From Furcasterigmium furcatum (taxonomy: Eukaryota; Ascomycota; Sordariomycetes; Glomerellales; Plectosphaerellaceae): a DNA stretch of 64,000 nt. Shown here piece by piece: positions 42,709 to 54,178 of this stretch. The first letter of the stretch is position 1, and every line of letters begins with the position of its first letter. The stretch spans positions 4,776,961 through 4,840,960 of the forward strand of contig BCIA01000006.1 in NCBI GenBank assembly GCA_001599815.1, given 5' to 3'. Below the pieces are notes generated by a model that saw only the letters and a program-made list of their open reading frames with translations, did no database searches and was not told the DNA's origin. The position numbers were made by a program, and so were the translations under genes.

Positions 42709-45700
42709 CTTTGCGGAGCTTAGTGATCGCGACGCTTGACGCTATTGCATGGTATACTCGATACTTCTGAAGAAAGAAAATACTATGAAAGACGCAACAT
42801 ATGCGAAGCGCTTATCATTGTCCTCGGGAAGGCGCGGTGTCGTACCGTGGGTTTTCGGTGTCGCTTTGTAGGTATTACGGAACGTTGGGAGCTTGCTCCA
42901 GACCCCGCGACCTCGAGTTCTGGAAGAACGCGCCGATAAGAATGTCGCTTATCGTTATCGGGGGTTATCGGACTCCGGCGTTTCTCCGACCGACTATGGT
43001 GGGTGCCTCACGAAGGAAGCTTTGACATGGAGTGAAGTTAGACCCACTCCGCAGGACCCTGACTTCACTTCAACAACTCTTTTTCACAATCATGGACTTG
43101 CAGACCTTCCATGTCATTGAGAAGTGGCAACTGAGGCGCATTTCGGCTGACGCCATGTCCCAGGCTTAGACAGCCACAACAAAGACGACGCCCAACGCAC
43201 GTTTAAGCAGGCGAAAAGAAACGCTTTCTTCAGGTCCTCGACATCCTCCATGTTATATCAAAGAGAGAGAGAAAACGTGTTTGGCCTTCCACTTGAAGCA
43301 AAAATCAACGCAAATATGGCTTCATAGTATGGCACAAAGTGGCCACAAAGCTGTCCAGGCGGCCCAGGGACCCTCCTTCACCCGGGCCCAGCCACATCAA
43401 TGTCAGGACGTCGGTGCAATGACATCTTGAGTGCTCCCAGTTGGTGGGTGAAATGGGCAACGCCAGAGGCTGACGGTAGTTGCGACACACGTTGTGCAGT
43501 TGCTGGACCTGGGCCACCTTGTCAGTAATGCAGACTTGCTCGGCATGGGCCACACAAGGAGTCAAGGACCAACCCTCTCATCGACCCTCCACAGTCGGCA
43601 CAACGATCATATATGTATCCTCCAATGCAGCCACAGGTGTCAGGTGTGAAATCCATCGCTGAGATGGCGTTGTTCACAAGAGCGGCTTTGAGTCTTGAAA
43701 GATGTTCCGAGATGTTCCGACGCCGGGCTGTTCAGGGGGATTGTTGGAAATTCGAACAGGATCTTAAGACAATCGGGGATCAGTCCAGGTTTTATACTTC
43801 GTCAGCAAAGGGGAGTCACTCTAGGGAATGTTTCGGGGCTGCTCACCGGAAAGAACTGCTCGACCGACGGTATCGCGATCTTCGGCTCTGGACCCGACCA
43901 TGCGGAACATGCCCCCGGAGGAGCCAACGCACACAGCATGGGTTATCTCGGAGGTCTTCTGACCCCCCGAAAACTTGTTTGTTCTGGGCTGCCTTGCTTC
44001 GGGAGCGGGATCATCTGACGGGGTTATCCGATGGTTGATCTTGGTGGCTCGGCGGAAACGACTGTCCATTTCACCCGCCAGGAGAAATGCTGTATCAGAG
44101 CCCGCTTGTCGGCTCTAACCATCCTGACGGCCCGAAGTATTGAGACACGCTGGCTCTTAGCTCCTCCAGAGTACGCCAAATGTGGGCGCATCCTGCGCTC
44201 TGGAAACCGCCCTCCGCAGATCTGGGCTTGACTCGCTTGCAGGCGTGCGTGCCTGGGATTCGACGTTCCTGGTTTCTCAACAACCTCACCCCCTATTCTC
44301 AGCATGTCTTCCAGATCATGCGGAGTCCTGCAAGGAGCTGCAGCAGGCCCTGCCTCTGGGCTTCCATTCGCCAACAGAGCCAACCGAGCAAAGACTCTGC
44401 GGGATCTACCTGTCCAAAAACGCGCCAGGCCACAGCGGCGCAGGGCCCTCTTGACCACTTTCAGTATCAGGAGCGAGTCTCTCCAGCTGGCAGCGCTCAG
44501 TCATCGACAGGCGGCTACCTGCATGCAAACCAGAGCCTAACGGGTAGCCGCATCTCTACCGGCGGGCCATAACCCGGGGTAACCTGGTAAACTCTATCTG
44601 GCCGGTCAAGGTTTCTTCATGTGTCGTTGGACCAACGAGTGAGTGGAGCGGGATACCGGGCATTGTCGACCTCCGATACCTCCAAATGCTGCTGTCGAAA
44701 CTGGAGAGGCCAGCAGTACGGCATGGGCGAACATCCTTGGGGCTACCCGAGGATACGGCTTCCAGGATACGCAGCGCTGCTGTTCAAGTGAGATGGGCCC
44801 TACGGGGGAGACGGTCTTCTTGGCAATTGTCATTCGCTCCGTCGGAGAGCCTACCAGTCTTCGAACCAAACCATCGGGTAGAGTCCTCACTCCCCAGAAC
44901 GGTTCGAGAAGATCATATGACATCCCTGGATGCTGTTAGCTACCTCAACCCCGCCCACGCCTCATGCATCCGACCACCACCTCAGACACCCTGGTGCAGT
45001 ATGCACATGAGTGGCGTAGACTTGCGTGTGTTCCTGTGAGATCCCGCCACTTTCCTGCCACCTCGCTTATGCCTCTGTCCATGTGCTGCGCCTCGTGCTC
45101 TTCGGAGGTGCCTCGCCTTGCTGCAAGAAGAATATGGACAAAATCCTTGCCATATTCAGCGGCTAATACAGAACCAAGGTTGCGACTTTACCTTTGTCTC
45201 AGCCATGGAGGAGCTCAGAGACATTCAGAGGCAACGCCTGTCAACCAACATGTCTTACCTGTCAGTCGAATTGTCGTCGACAAATTCGTCTCCGGGATTT
45301 CGGCAACGTCGCTCTCGGATCTGAACCGCGTCCGACGCAGAATGGGCGGGTGCCGACTAAGACAGCAGCAACCTTCGGCACGCAAGCATCGCACTAGAGT
45401 CAACATCTGCTGATGCCATAAGAAGATGAAGCACGGCTGTCCCGGCAGTATCCGATCTTACCCAGCCGGCGGTCTTCCAAACCCAACCTCACTTCGCGGA
45501 TCAGATCGTCACGCACCTGGTCCCGTGAGCAGCTGGCCCTTCCGCCTAGCTTGACAATTACAGTCATCCGCAACGTGTCCACACGCATAAGGCTTAGAGG
45601 CCAGGCAGTACGACCTTGTCGCCGACTGAGCGGGAGAAACGGGCCTCACACCAGGAACACTCCGACTTTGGAGAGGGTGTGATGCCCATGACACGTCGCG

Positions 45701-47826
45701 TGGCTTTCACCGTCGCGGCCCTACGACCAAGGGATAGGGAAGGATGTTGACGACTTCAGCTGTTCGAAAATAGCTACAGTGCTATGGCTGGGTCAAAGGA
45801 CCAGCGGAGGAACGCACACCGATTGTATTCTTGGCCTTCTCCGCGGACGCCTCATCGTCCAGTGATCAACGAGGATGTTCTTCCCGTGGCACTGCATCGC
45901 ACAGGGCGTCTTCGGACTCGGTGAGAGTGTCATGCAAGTTGCTGTATCTCTTGAAATACCCCATGTCATTGCGATTTCTTTGCTTCGACCGCCAACCAAC
46001 CGAGGCCTGCCATGGCAGATAACTCCCCCGACCGCAAGGCCAATCCTTCGACGCAGGGAGCCAGCAGGAGCCGGCACGCATGTTGGCTCATGATTCGTGC
46101 AGCTGCACATCATGTGCGCCGTGCTGTTGGTGCCTATCTGCGACTTTCAGGTCTCTCGCTCGGTGTACATGAACAGCTCAGGTGCTCGGACAGCCACCAG
46201 GACCTGACGACTGAGTTTGCGCCCAGCATATGAGACATGAAGAGGATCATGTCTTGAGCTGTTATTATTTTACGTATCTGACAAGCTGTCAGACTACGTC
46301 TCATCAGCACATTGTCAGCCACCTCGTACGACGCCGGTGGGATGCGCTGCGCTGCAAGATACCTGTAAGATTCCCGTAATCGTACGTCTCGTGCATCCAT
46401 CTTGTCTTGCTGTCGCCGCGCTTGCCGATCTCAGATGTGAGCATCTATGTCACTCGGCTCGTCGACAACCAGCTCACCGACTGGAGAGCTACATGATGCC
46501 ATCACATCCAACCGCCCCTTGGTGTTGACCAGTCAAACACCTCTCCACGAGGTTGTATATCCCTCACCCACTGCGGCCGGCCCGTGCCCGCATTGTTCCC
46601 GAGCGGATGGCACACACCAAGCCACGGCGCCGGGCAAGTCTCACCCCAGCTGGACAACGTCCGGATCTACCCAAGCACCCCTCTTAGCGAGAAGAAGCGG
46701 CTTCCGCCCTTCTTCACGGATGATTCCATCTGCATAGAAGCTGGGGATCCTGGATCCATGACGGACAAGGGGCGGACCGGGCCCGACGTTGGACCGACAA
46801 ACCCGAAGTACATGACTTAGCCTGGCTGCCTCACCCCCATGCGACTGACGAGAGGAACGGGAGTGGCTGCAGGACCACCGAGTTGCACAACCCGAGACGC
46901 ACCTCGAGGATCCGCAGCCCAACCTCGCCGTAGGGGTCTCTGCGCCGACGTTGTGTTGTGGTAGTTGAGATCGGGATTTGCCCTTCGAGAGAAATTCAGC
47001 CGAGTCCAGAGGCTGGGAAGTGGCAACCTCCCCGATGAGCCGAGCATGTTGAAGGACCCCTTGGCCAGCTACCAGGCTTCACAATCCACCTACTCGCCCA
47101 GCCGCCTAGCAATCTCCTCCCTCGCGAGAACCCATCATTCATGGCGTTTTGTTCTTGGCCCCCCATGCCGCCGAGAGTCCCGTCCGTTGCTCAAAGTAAT
47201 CAGATGACGCGCCAACCTGGCTGTTATCCGGCTCCCCGTTTCTGAGCAGCACAAAGTCGCCATTCCTGCGTGTGCCTGACCTCCCGAATCAACTCACTTC
47301 TTGTACTCCGCCGGGAAACAGTGTGTAATTCGAGATACAATTTCTTTCGTTGGGATTGGCAGAGACGGTCTCGAGGATTCATCAGAAATGGAATGTATCA
47401 ATTTGAACATGGCCTGCAAAAGTCAGGCAGTCGCTCTCCACCAGGCCTGTTCGGCACACAAGGGAGTGTGTCATCACGAGGCATCAGCATATCTCCGCAA
47501 TTACTGCATGAAGTAATGAAATATGTAGGGAAGGGCTAAAGCTAATCAGGGCCAGAACGCACCCCTTGCCGAGGATAGGGGCTAAAGGGCGCAGGCGCTG
47601 ATGTCTGGCCAACCTAAAAGCTGCCAGCATCTATCATGTCCACCATCAATCGTATCTCACAAAAGTCAATACATCTTGCCGTGCGCCTTCCTCAGTTGCC
47701 GTGATTAGTCCTGAAGCCATGCGTCCGTATCCCATAAAGCAAAATCCCTTAACTCCAGCATCCCACCGCCGAGGGGAAAGGAGCTTGCCCATCCTGTTCC
47801 GATCGTGTACGGGGTCATGATTGTCC
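42709..47826. other. 5.1 kb region without a recognisable gene
   Basis: It lies between the LST8 start and the FHA gene stop. Both strands contain only short frames (up to about 145 codons) that overlap one another, lack splice partners and have no motif I know. There is no terminal repeat, reverse-transcriptase or transposase motif, and no clear tRNA or 5S gene. It may hold regulatory DNA, a noncoding transcript or a fully decayed insertion. Confidence 0.5.
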
Positions 47827-50264
47827 TCAAGTGAATGTTGGTGCCGTTGCGACCAGTGCCGCGAAGACTGCAGCTCCAGCAGTAACTCCACCCAGCGCTA
47901 CGAAGCGGGCAGCTTCGGCCATGCGCCGCAATCTCTTGGGAGCAGGAACCGTGTCGTCTCCAGTAATCAGGTGAGAGGATGGATTGGAGGGACCCTGGTT
48001 GATCTGTGGCGCATCCTTGGGAGCCTCCGTCAGCATCGCTGGCTCTGCAGGGAACCCATCCGCAGCGTTCTCAGCTTTGTTCTCGGCATCAGTGAGATCA
48101 GAAATGTCGTCAGCCTTTCGCTTGGAAGGGTTCAAAGTTGGTCCTTCGGGCTTATCGGGCTCCGACAAAAGTTGTTCGACTCTGATAGCCCTCTCCACTT
48201 CCGGGGCAGTGAGCATGGCGGCAACCGTGTATTCCCCAGAAGGCACGTCTGAGAGCGGCGCATCAGGCTTCGTCTTGGAGGCGCTGTTGATGATTTTGCT
48301 GTGCTGAAACTGAGACGCGCTGCTCATGTCGAGCTCAGGGCTGTCGCGCCTCTGAACCACAGAGAATTCCTGAGGAGGAGAGGAGAGAAACTTCTCGCCG
48401 GACGTGATCAGGGGAGACTGGGATGTCAGTGGAGGTTCAGCAGTCTTTGCCGGCTCCTTGCACGGTTCTGCAAGGCTGGGATACGCCTTGTCCGGAACAC
48501 CCCAGCCCATCGGATGGGAGCCACCATTCTGGGGGAAGGTCGTGTACATTGGCCAGTATGATCCCAGGCCACAGGGGTCACGGGCGGGGTTCGACGGCGG
48601 GAACTCGAGGCAACGCGAGTCTAGACCATGCACCGGGGCAGACTGTGACGGCAGCATGACTGAAAGAGGTGGGAGGCGAAAGTCTGACACGGGGGCTTCC
48701 TGGGGCATTGGTGCTGGCATAAGGTTCGTGAAGGCAGTACTCGTGGGCTGGGTTAGGCAGGAAGAGAAGGCATCTGTATTCCACGTCAGTATTCCGTTTG
48801 TCAGGGGCAGATCAACCAAGGGCCAATGCTTACCTGAAGAGCACGGCATTTCGTCGAAGGGATTCTCCGCGCACCCTTCCTCATTTTCTGCTTCATCCTG
48901 GGAAGAGCCGTCGTGGTGATGGTTGCCACGGCCTGCGCAGCAAGTGGCCTCCTCTTCGATATCATCTTCATCGGGAAAATCGTAATCCATGCTCTGCGAC
49001 CCGTCCGACTCGGATTCGGCTTCAGACTCTGCAGAGTTCTGGTCACTTTCATCCGTGCTGTCGTACTTGGAGGGGTCATCAGGCAGTGCGCCACTGCAGA
49101 CAGGTACAGGGCTTGAGGGCAGGCTGTCTGCTTCCCAAGCAATGTGGCCGCTGACCGGGACATTGTCTTCGGCATCATAGACGCATGAATCTTGATCACC
49201 GTAGTCATCCTGCTCGCTGTCGTCATCGGATAGTTCGTAGACATCTTGAGGACGATGCTCGACGTGGTCAGGGGCTTTTCGCGAGTTACCATGCGGCTCG
49301 GACGCATCAATGATGAATGAAACTTTGCCGGGAGCACCGCAAACGTCGTCGTCCTTGTTGTGGTGGTGGGCAACTTCGCAAGCCGGCGATTCTCTCGTCA
49401 AGTCAACGACTGTGGGGCCCACAGTGGTAACCTCGTCGTCAAGATCGATTAGATCAGCGCTGCATGGGCTCAGAATGGTCGATATCGCAGCCTGTTCCGT
49501 TTCCACTTCGGGCTCAGCAGCCATTCGCGGCTGTGGCTTGCCAGCGAGACTGCGAAGGGTTTGCATTGTCTTGCGAATGCCGGCGCTGTCGTCGTCCTCC
49601 GATGAAGCCTCGCTATCCGATTCATCGGGAACGGAGAAGCGAGCGGTGTGGGGATTCTGCTCAAAGATGTTGGCTTCCCCAGAGGGGTTCATGGTGATGC
49701 CGACTCTTGCGGACGGAGGGGGGTGGTTGGCGTTATCACGTTGGATGTCGATGCCAAACTTGAGGATATCTCCGTCGTGGATCGGGGTGGCTGTGTTGGC
49801 CTCAAGGCGTATCTGATTCAAGTAGGTGCCATGCCGGGACTCTTGATCCGTGACATAGACAACCTTTCATTGCGTCAGTAAAGAGGAACTTGAAGAGCTA
49901 GCCATGAGAGGATGGTATACCTTCTTGACTGGATCAAAGCCCAGCTCGGCGTGCTCGCGACTGATGACAGGGCTGTCGAGCCAACCGTTCTTGATGGCAG
50001 GGGCGAGCTCCGCGATTCGCTTGCTCGTACGACCGATCTGGACGGACTGAGTATCGCCGTCGAGCGTGATGCGACGCTCTGGGTACGAATCCTCTGGATG
50101 TTGGCTTTGAAAGCTTAGGGACACCTCGACTGGCATGAGCGATATGTTAGCAAGAAGGAAGGCGGAAGATGCGTGGAGGGAAGAGACAAGCTTGCTCATC
50201 CGGCAAGGGATCAAGAAGAGAACACTCTTGGGTTCATCAGGTGGGTATACGTACCGCGATCCAT
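47827..50264 (-). CDS. FHA-domain protein with acidic middle and hydrophobic C-terminal tail
   Basis: Phosphothreonine-binding FHA protein, exact orthologue not recognised. Exons on the minus strand: 50255-50264, 49921-50129, 48834-49863 and 47827-48773, giving 731 residues. The 10-nt first coding exon (MDR plus one base) joins to give MDRVEVSLSFQSQHPEDSYP. The FHA core is complete: IGRTSKR, SPVISREHAELGFD and DQESRHGTYLNQI, so Arg, Ser-x2-His and Asn are all kept. The middle is long and acidic (SDDDSEQDDYGDQD, DFPDEDDIEEE). The C-terminus (FVALGGVTAGAAVFAALVATA) is a single hydrophobic segment ending TFT, like a tail anchor. Tail-anchored FHA proteins such as Far9/Far10/SLMAP belong to STRIPAK, but the resemblance is only architectural and I see no clear coiled coil. 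The 60-nt intron (48774-48833) is in frame and would not interrupt translation if retained. Confidence 0.83.
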
Positions 50265-52789
50265 CGTGAGGCGGCTCCCTGGTACGAAATGTTGCTGACT
50301 GAAGTGTGGGCGAGTTGGTGTAGTGCACTGCAGCGCCTGGTCGCATCAAGTCAGCCCATGGAGTTCGGGTGAATGAGCCCCAAAGCAGAAAGGGTGGCAG
50401 GAACGAAAAAGGGGTCGAGTGTAGACGAGGCAAGTGAGCTTTTGTGGTGGGATGGCCTAGATAAGGTTCGAGAGGGCGTGCTGGTTGAGACGAGATGTCG
50501 CGCCAGGTGGGAAGGCGAGGCGGGATGGTGGAGCTCCTCAGGCCCTTGATGTTGCAGTTGTTGATGTTGCCTGAGACGCCGGAGCTTCGAGGCACCCTCT
50601 GTGCAGAAAACTCATGAAAGGAGGGGCGTGAAGCTTACAGGCAGATAAGGGGGCGTAACCTCGAGCAGTCTCGGGTAGTTGGCGAAGAACGGTGACGATG
50701 TCGACTGGACGCCGAAGGACGGAGACGTCAAGGGACGAGGGTGAGCTTGTTTGTTGGCTGGGGAAATGATTTGACTCCCAAAGAAGCCAGCCCACGGCCA
50801 GGAGCTGTGCAGGATGAGAAGACGCGGTCGAAGGTCGCTCTGAAGTTTGCGGTTGGAGGAAACGGAGGCGTCGGGTATCACAAGTCAAGCGGGTATCACG
50901 GAGTGGCGAGACGGTGAGAAGAGTAAGAGGAAGAAGAGTCAGGAAGAATCGGGGCGCGGAACGAAATCTCGAGGAGACCCCGGCGTTGAAGAAGGAAGAG
51001 ATGGAAGGAAAGCTCGAGATAAGGCCTGGCGAGAGATTTGGGAAGGAAGGCACGGTAGGCAGGCAGGCAGCACCTGCAATGGGAGGTAGGGCAGGTGAGG
51101 CAGCGAGGGCGGGGTAGCTCCTGCTCCGGCACTGGTCGCCTCGGATGGACTAGTTCAAAGCCTCCCGGTCTGAATACGGGTCGGGAGGAGAGTTGACGGT
51201 TTATTGAATTACGTAGGGATTAAGAAAAAGGGAGGAAATGGCAAGTAAGTAAGACGACAATGGTGAATGATTACGCCTTCAGTTGGCTGTCGAGGTCTAG
51301 TTGAAACGCGGGTCTGGGTGGGTGGGCTGCTTATCTTATCACGCCCAGACCCGGCATCCCGGGGGGTCGCGATCCATTCTTTGACCCCGCAGCGCTTCAA
51401 GTGCCATCACATTGTAGGTACTTGTTCAAGGAGCTCCCAACCACGGATGACTTGATCTGAGATAGCCGTCTATTCACCGCCAAAGAAATCGACTGGCTTG
51501 CTATTTCAAACTGTCTCGGGTTGAGCAGTAAGTCATCTCGTTTATCTAGCTGTTAATATAATGTCGGCTTAATGTCGTCCTTCCTGGAACTGCGATGGTT
51601 CGTTTGACCCGGCCCTGCACCAGCGCACCACTCATCTGCCTTTCAGGGTGTCACATGAGATCCTAGAAAGTCGGGTGGCGGCTAGCCACTACTAGCAGTA
51701 TAGATTCCTTGACCTGCCCGGGTAGGAAACTTCCGCTGTTGGCGGCAAGCTGCGGAGGCCATCATATTGCAGACATCGGTCTTCGTTCGCGCCACCACGA
51801 GTCCCCTTATCTCCGTTGATGTGCACTCGGCTGTCCCCGACTTCCCCGTGAACCCGAAACACGACTTGTTGCCACGGCTGCCGTCTGACAGACCGCTAAG
51901 GGGTACAGTATCCCAACTCCTAATCCATCCTGGAGGCTTGGACACTCCCACCTCATCAGTGCTTCTATTCTCAGCTCCCACCCGGCCGAGGGGTTCACAG
52001 GGCATGTCGGCACCTGGGCAGACTTTCAGCTGCACTGCTGGCAAAGGACCCCGCCAACCCGCCAGCCCGCTGAATGCGACAGGGATTCCCGCAATGGCAG
52101 GGATCAGGCGGCCGATGTGGATCCATTTAGGCATGGAAAGCCCCACTGCCTGTTAAGTGGTTGCATCATCGTTTGCCCCGCGCACACTTGCATCTGACGT
52201 CCAATGCCCTTCTTCTCTCCTCCTCCAAAAGGGTCTCCTCGCGACGTATTGGGTTGCCCTGATTTGCACCTGACTTTCTGTTACCACCATCACCATCGTC
52301 TTCTCTCCGACTCCTCGACCTGTGCGAGTCGTGTTCCTGTCGTGTTTGCTTACAGCGATCTGGGTCCTGCGTCCATCGGGCTTGCGCACCTCTTATTCCA
52401 CACCATCTTCGCTTCCACAAAAATCTTTCACCGACATTTCGACAACAAATTCCATTCCCAAAATCCAGATAAATCGCCCTTTCCCATTTGACCCCGCTGA
52501 GGCAAACTCGTTGCATCGCGAACCTTACCTACTACTTACCGGTCTCTCCCATACGCCACCTTTGCGCCTCCAATTTATATACTCTCTATGGACTTCTCGA
52601 CAAATCCATTTGCTCTCACGGACCAACCATACCACTGACTACAATTCCTACTAAACACCGTCGTTGTCGCACACTAGGGTACCTGGGAGGATCTCCCGAC
52701 GACGCCGACGACCTAGTTTCTTGTATCTTTCGAGCTCCGTGCTCAGGGAGCCGATACTCTTGCCCGCTCACACCCCGCCACCCGTCAAC
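50265..52789. other. Divergent intergenic region, FHA gene / IFRD gene
   Basis: About 2.5 kb containing two promoters. The last 600 bp are C/T-rich and look like the IFRD leader. Overlapping frames around 50600-51100 are low complexity. No gene is called. Confidence 0.55.
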
Positions 52790-54178
52790 ATGCACGACTT
52801 GCGCCTCAAGGTACTCCGCGAGAGCGGAAAGACTACCTCGCGCAAGGCCCGCTCAAGGCCCGAGTCAACCAGGGCCTCGACGAGAAACTCACCAAGTGGT
52901 TCGCCTGCGCCATCGCAGCACAACTCGCCCGCGCACTCACGCGCTGGCAGCCGCTATGCCTCAGAGAATGAGTCTAGTGACGACGAGTTCGACGACTCCA
53001 TGACCCTGAGCACCCTGTCCAACGGATCAGACCCCGTCCTGGAAGAGTCCCAGGAGCGCACTTGGCAGTCACTCCTTCAGGACCGCATCGTCGAGCTCCA
53101 AGACCGCAAGCGCAGCAACGTCAAGAGCCGCGAGGTCGCCATCGCCTCGTACCTTAACGTCATCAAGCTGCACTATGCCGATCGTCAGGTTGGAAGCTCC
53201 GCTAGCGAAATCATCAGTGCTCTCGTCAAAAGCATCCGAGCCGGCGGCAGCTCAACCGAGAAGACTCTCGCCCTCAAGGCCGTTCAGGCCACCCTGCTGA
53301 CCTCCCCATCCGACAATATTTTCGAAGACATTTACAGCCAACTCGAGACCACATGCGAGGATGAGGAGGACCCCGAGGTCAAGACCCAAGCCATCTTCGC
53401 CATGGCCATCGCAACACTCTACGGGGGCGGGTCTGAGGTGGCCGCAGAGCAATACCTTGAGTTCGTGCTGGGCATCATCGAATCCGACGGAGAGGCGGTC
53501 AGTGCTGGAGACAGTGGCGATGTCGTCACGGCCGCCCTTCAGTGCTGGTCATTCGTCGCCAGCCAGATCGACGACATCAGCGAGCAGGTCTACTCAGCCA
53601 TGGACGCTTTCGTGGAGCAGCTCGACAGCACCGATGTCGAAGTCCAGACCAGCGCTGGGTTCAATATTGCGTTCATCTTCGAGGCCGCCCGCGATCACGA
53701 GGAAGAGACGGGCGAGCCCTTCAATCTGCAGTACGACCCCAAGAGGCTTATCAGTCGGATGGCCGAGGCGTCCAAGCCTGCCGCGCGGCAGACATCTCGG
53801 AAAGATAGGCGACATTTGCGCAAGCACTTTGCCAGCATCGTCACATCCCTCGAGCACGGAAAGGGCCCTGGGTATTCTACATCCGGTCGACCCGCAACCA
53901 ACCCGCATACCGGCGGCTCCAAGGTCGAGCATGACAGGGACCTGGACGAGTTCGGGTACCGCGAGAAGCTCCGTGTCGGCGACCAGGTGGTCGTGATCGA
54001 CTCGTGGTCTCTGATGGCACGCATTGACATGGTCAAGACCATCATGGGCAGCGGTTTCCCGGTCCACTTCAACGACAACCCGATTGTGGCAGAGCTGTTG
54101 AACAACCCGGACACGGAGGATCTTCCGAGCTACGGGCTGTCCTCGGAGGCGAAGAGGAGCAAGAAGGTGCGCCGATAG
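52790..54178 (+). CDS. IFRD-family (interferon-related developmental regulator-like) protein
   Basis: Armadillo-like helical protein of the IFRD1/2 family; in animals these act as transcriptional or ribosome-associated factors, and the fungal role is unclear. It is a single exon of 462 residues. A basic, Ser-rich N-terminus (KTTSRKARSRPESTRASTRN) leads to the IFRD N-terminal domain at about 80-345 (LLQDRIVELQDRKRSNVKSRE, ALQCWSFVASQIDDISEQV, DVEVQTSAGFNIAFIFEAARD). The conserved C-terminal block contains RKDRRHLRKHFASIVTSLE and LRVGDQVVVIDSWSLMARIDMVKTIMGSGFPVHF, the family's RxxRSxxR-like and WxxxxR signatures. It ends with basic residues (KRSKKVRR). Start ATG 52790 gives the compact N-terminus MHDLRLKVLRESGK. 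Confidence 0.88.
   Translation: MHDLRLKVLRESGKTTSRKARSRPESTRASTRNSPSGSPAPSQHNSPAHSRAGSRYASENESSDDEFDDSMTLSTLSNGSDPVLEESQERTWQSLLQDRIVELQDRKRSNVKSREVAIASYLNVIKLHYADRQVGSSASEIISALVKSIRAGGSSTEKTLALKAVQATLLTSPSDNIFEDIYSQLETTCEDEEDPEVKTQAIFAMAIATLYGGGSEVAAEQYLEFVLGIIESDGEAVSAGDSGDVVTAALQCWSFVASQIDDISEQVYSAMDAFVEQLDSTDVEVQTSAGFNIAFIFEAARDHEEETGEPFNLQYDPKRLISRMAEASKPAARQTSRKDRRHLRKHFASIVTSLEHGKGPGYSTSGRPATNPHTGGSKVEHDRDLDEFGYREKLRVGDQVVVIDSWSLMARIDMVKTIMGSGFPVHFNDNPIVAELLNNPDTEDLPSYGLSSEAKRSKKVRR

Noticed and set aside
44023..46400. Overlapping frames of 90-145 codons in the 5.1 kb gap
   Set aside because: No splice continuity, low-complexity or random composition, and no transposon or enzyme motif.
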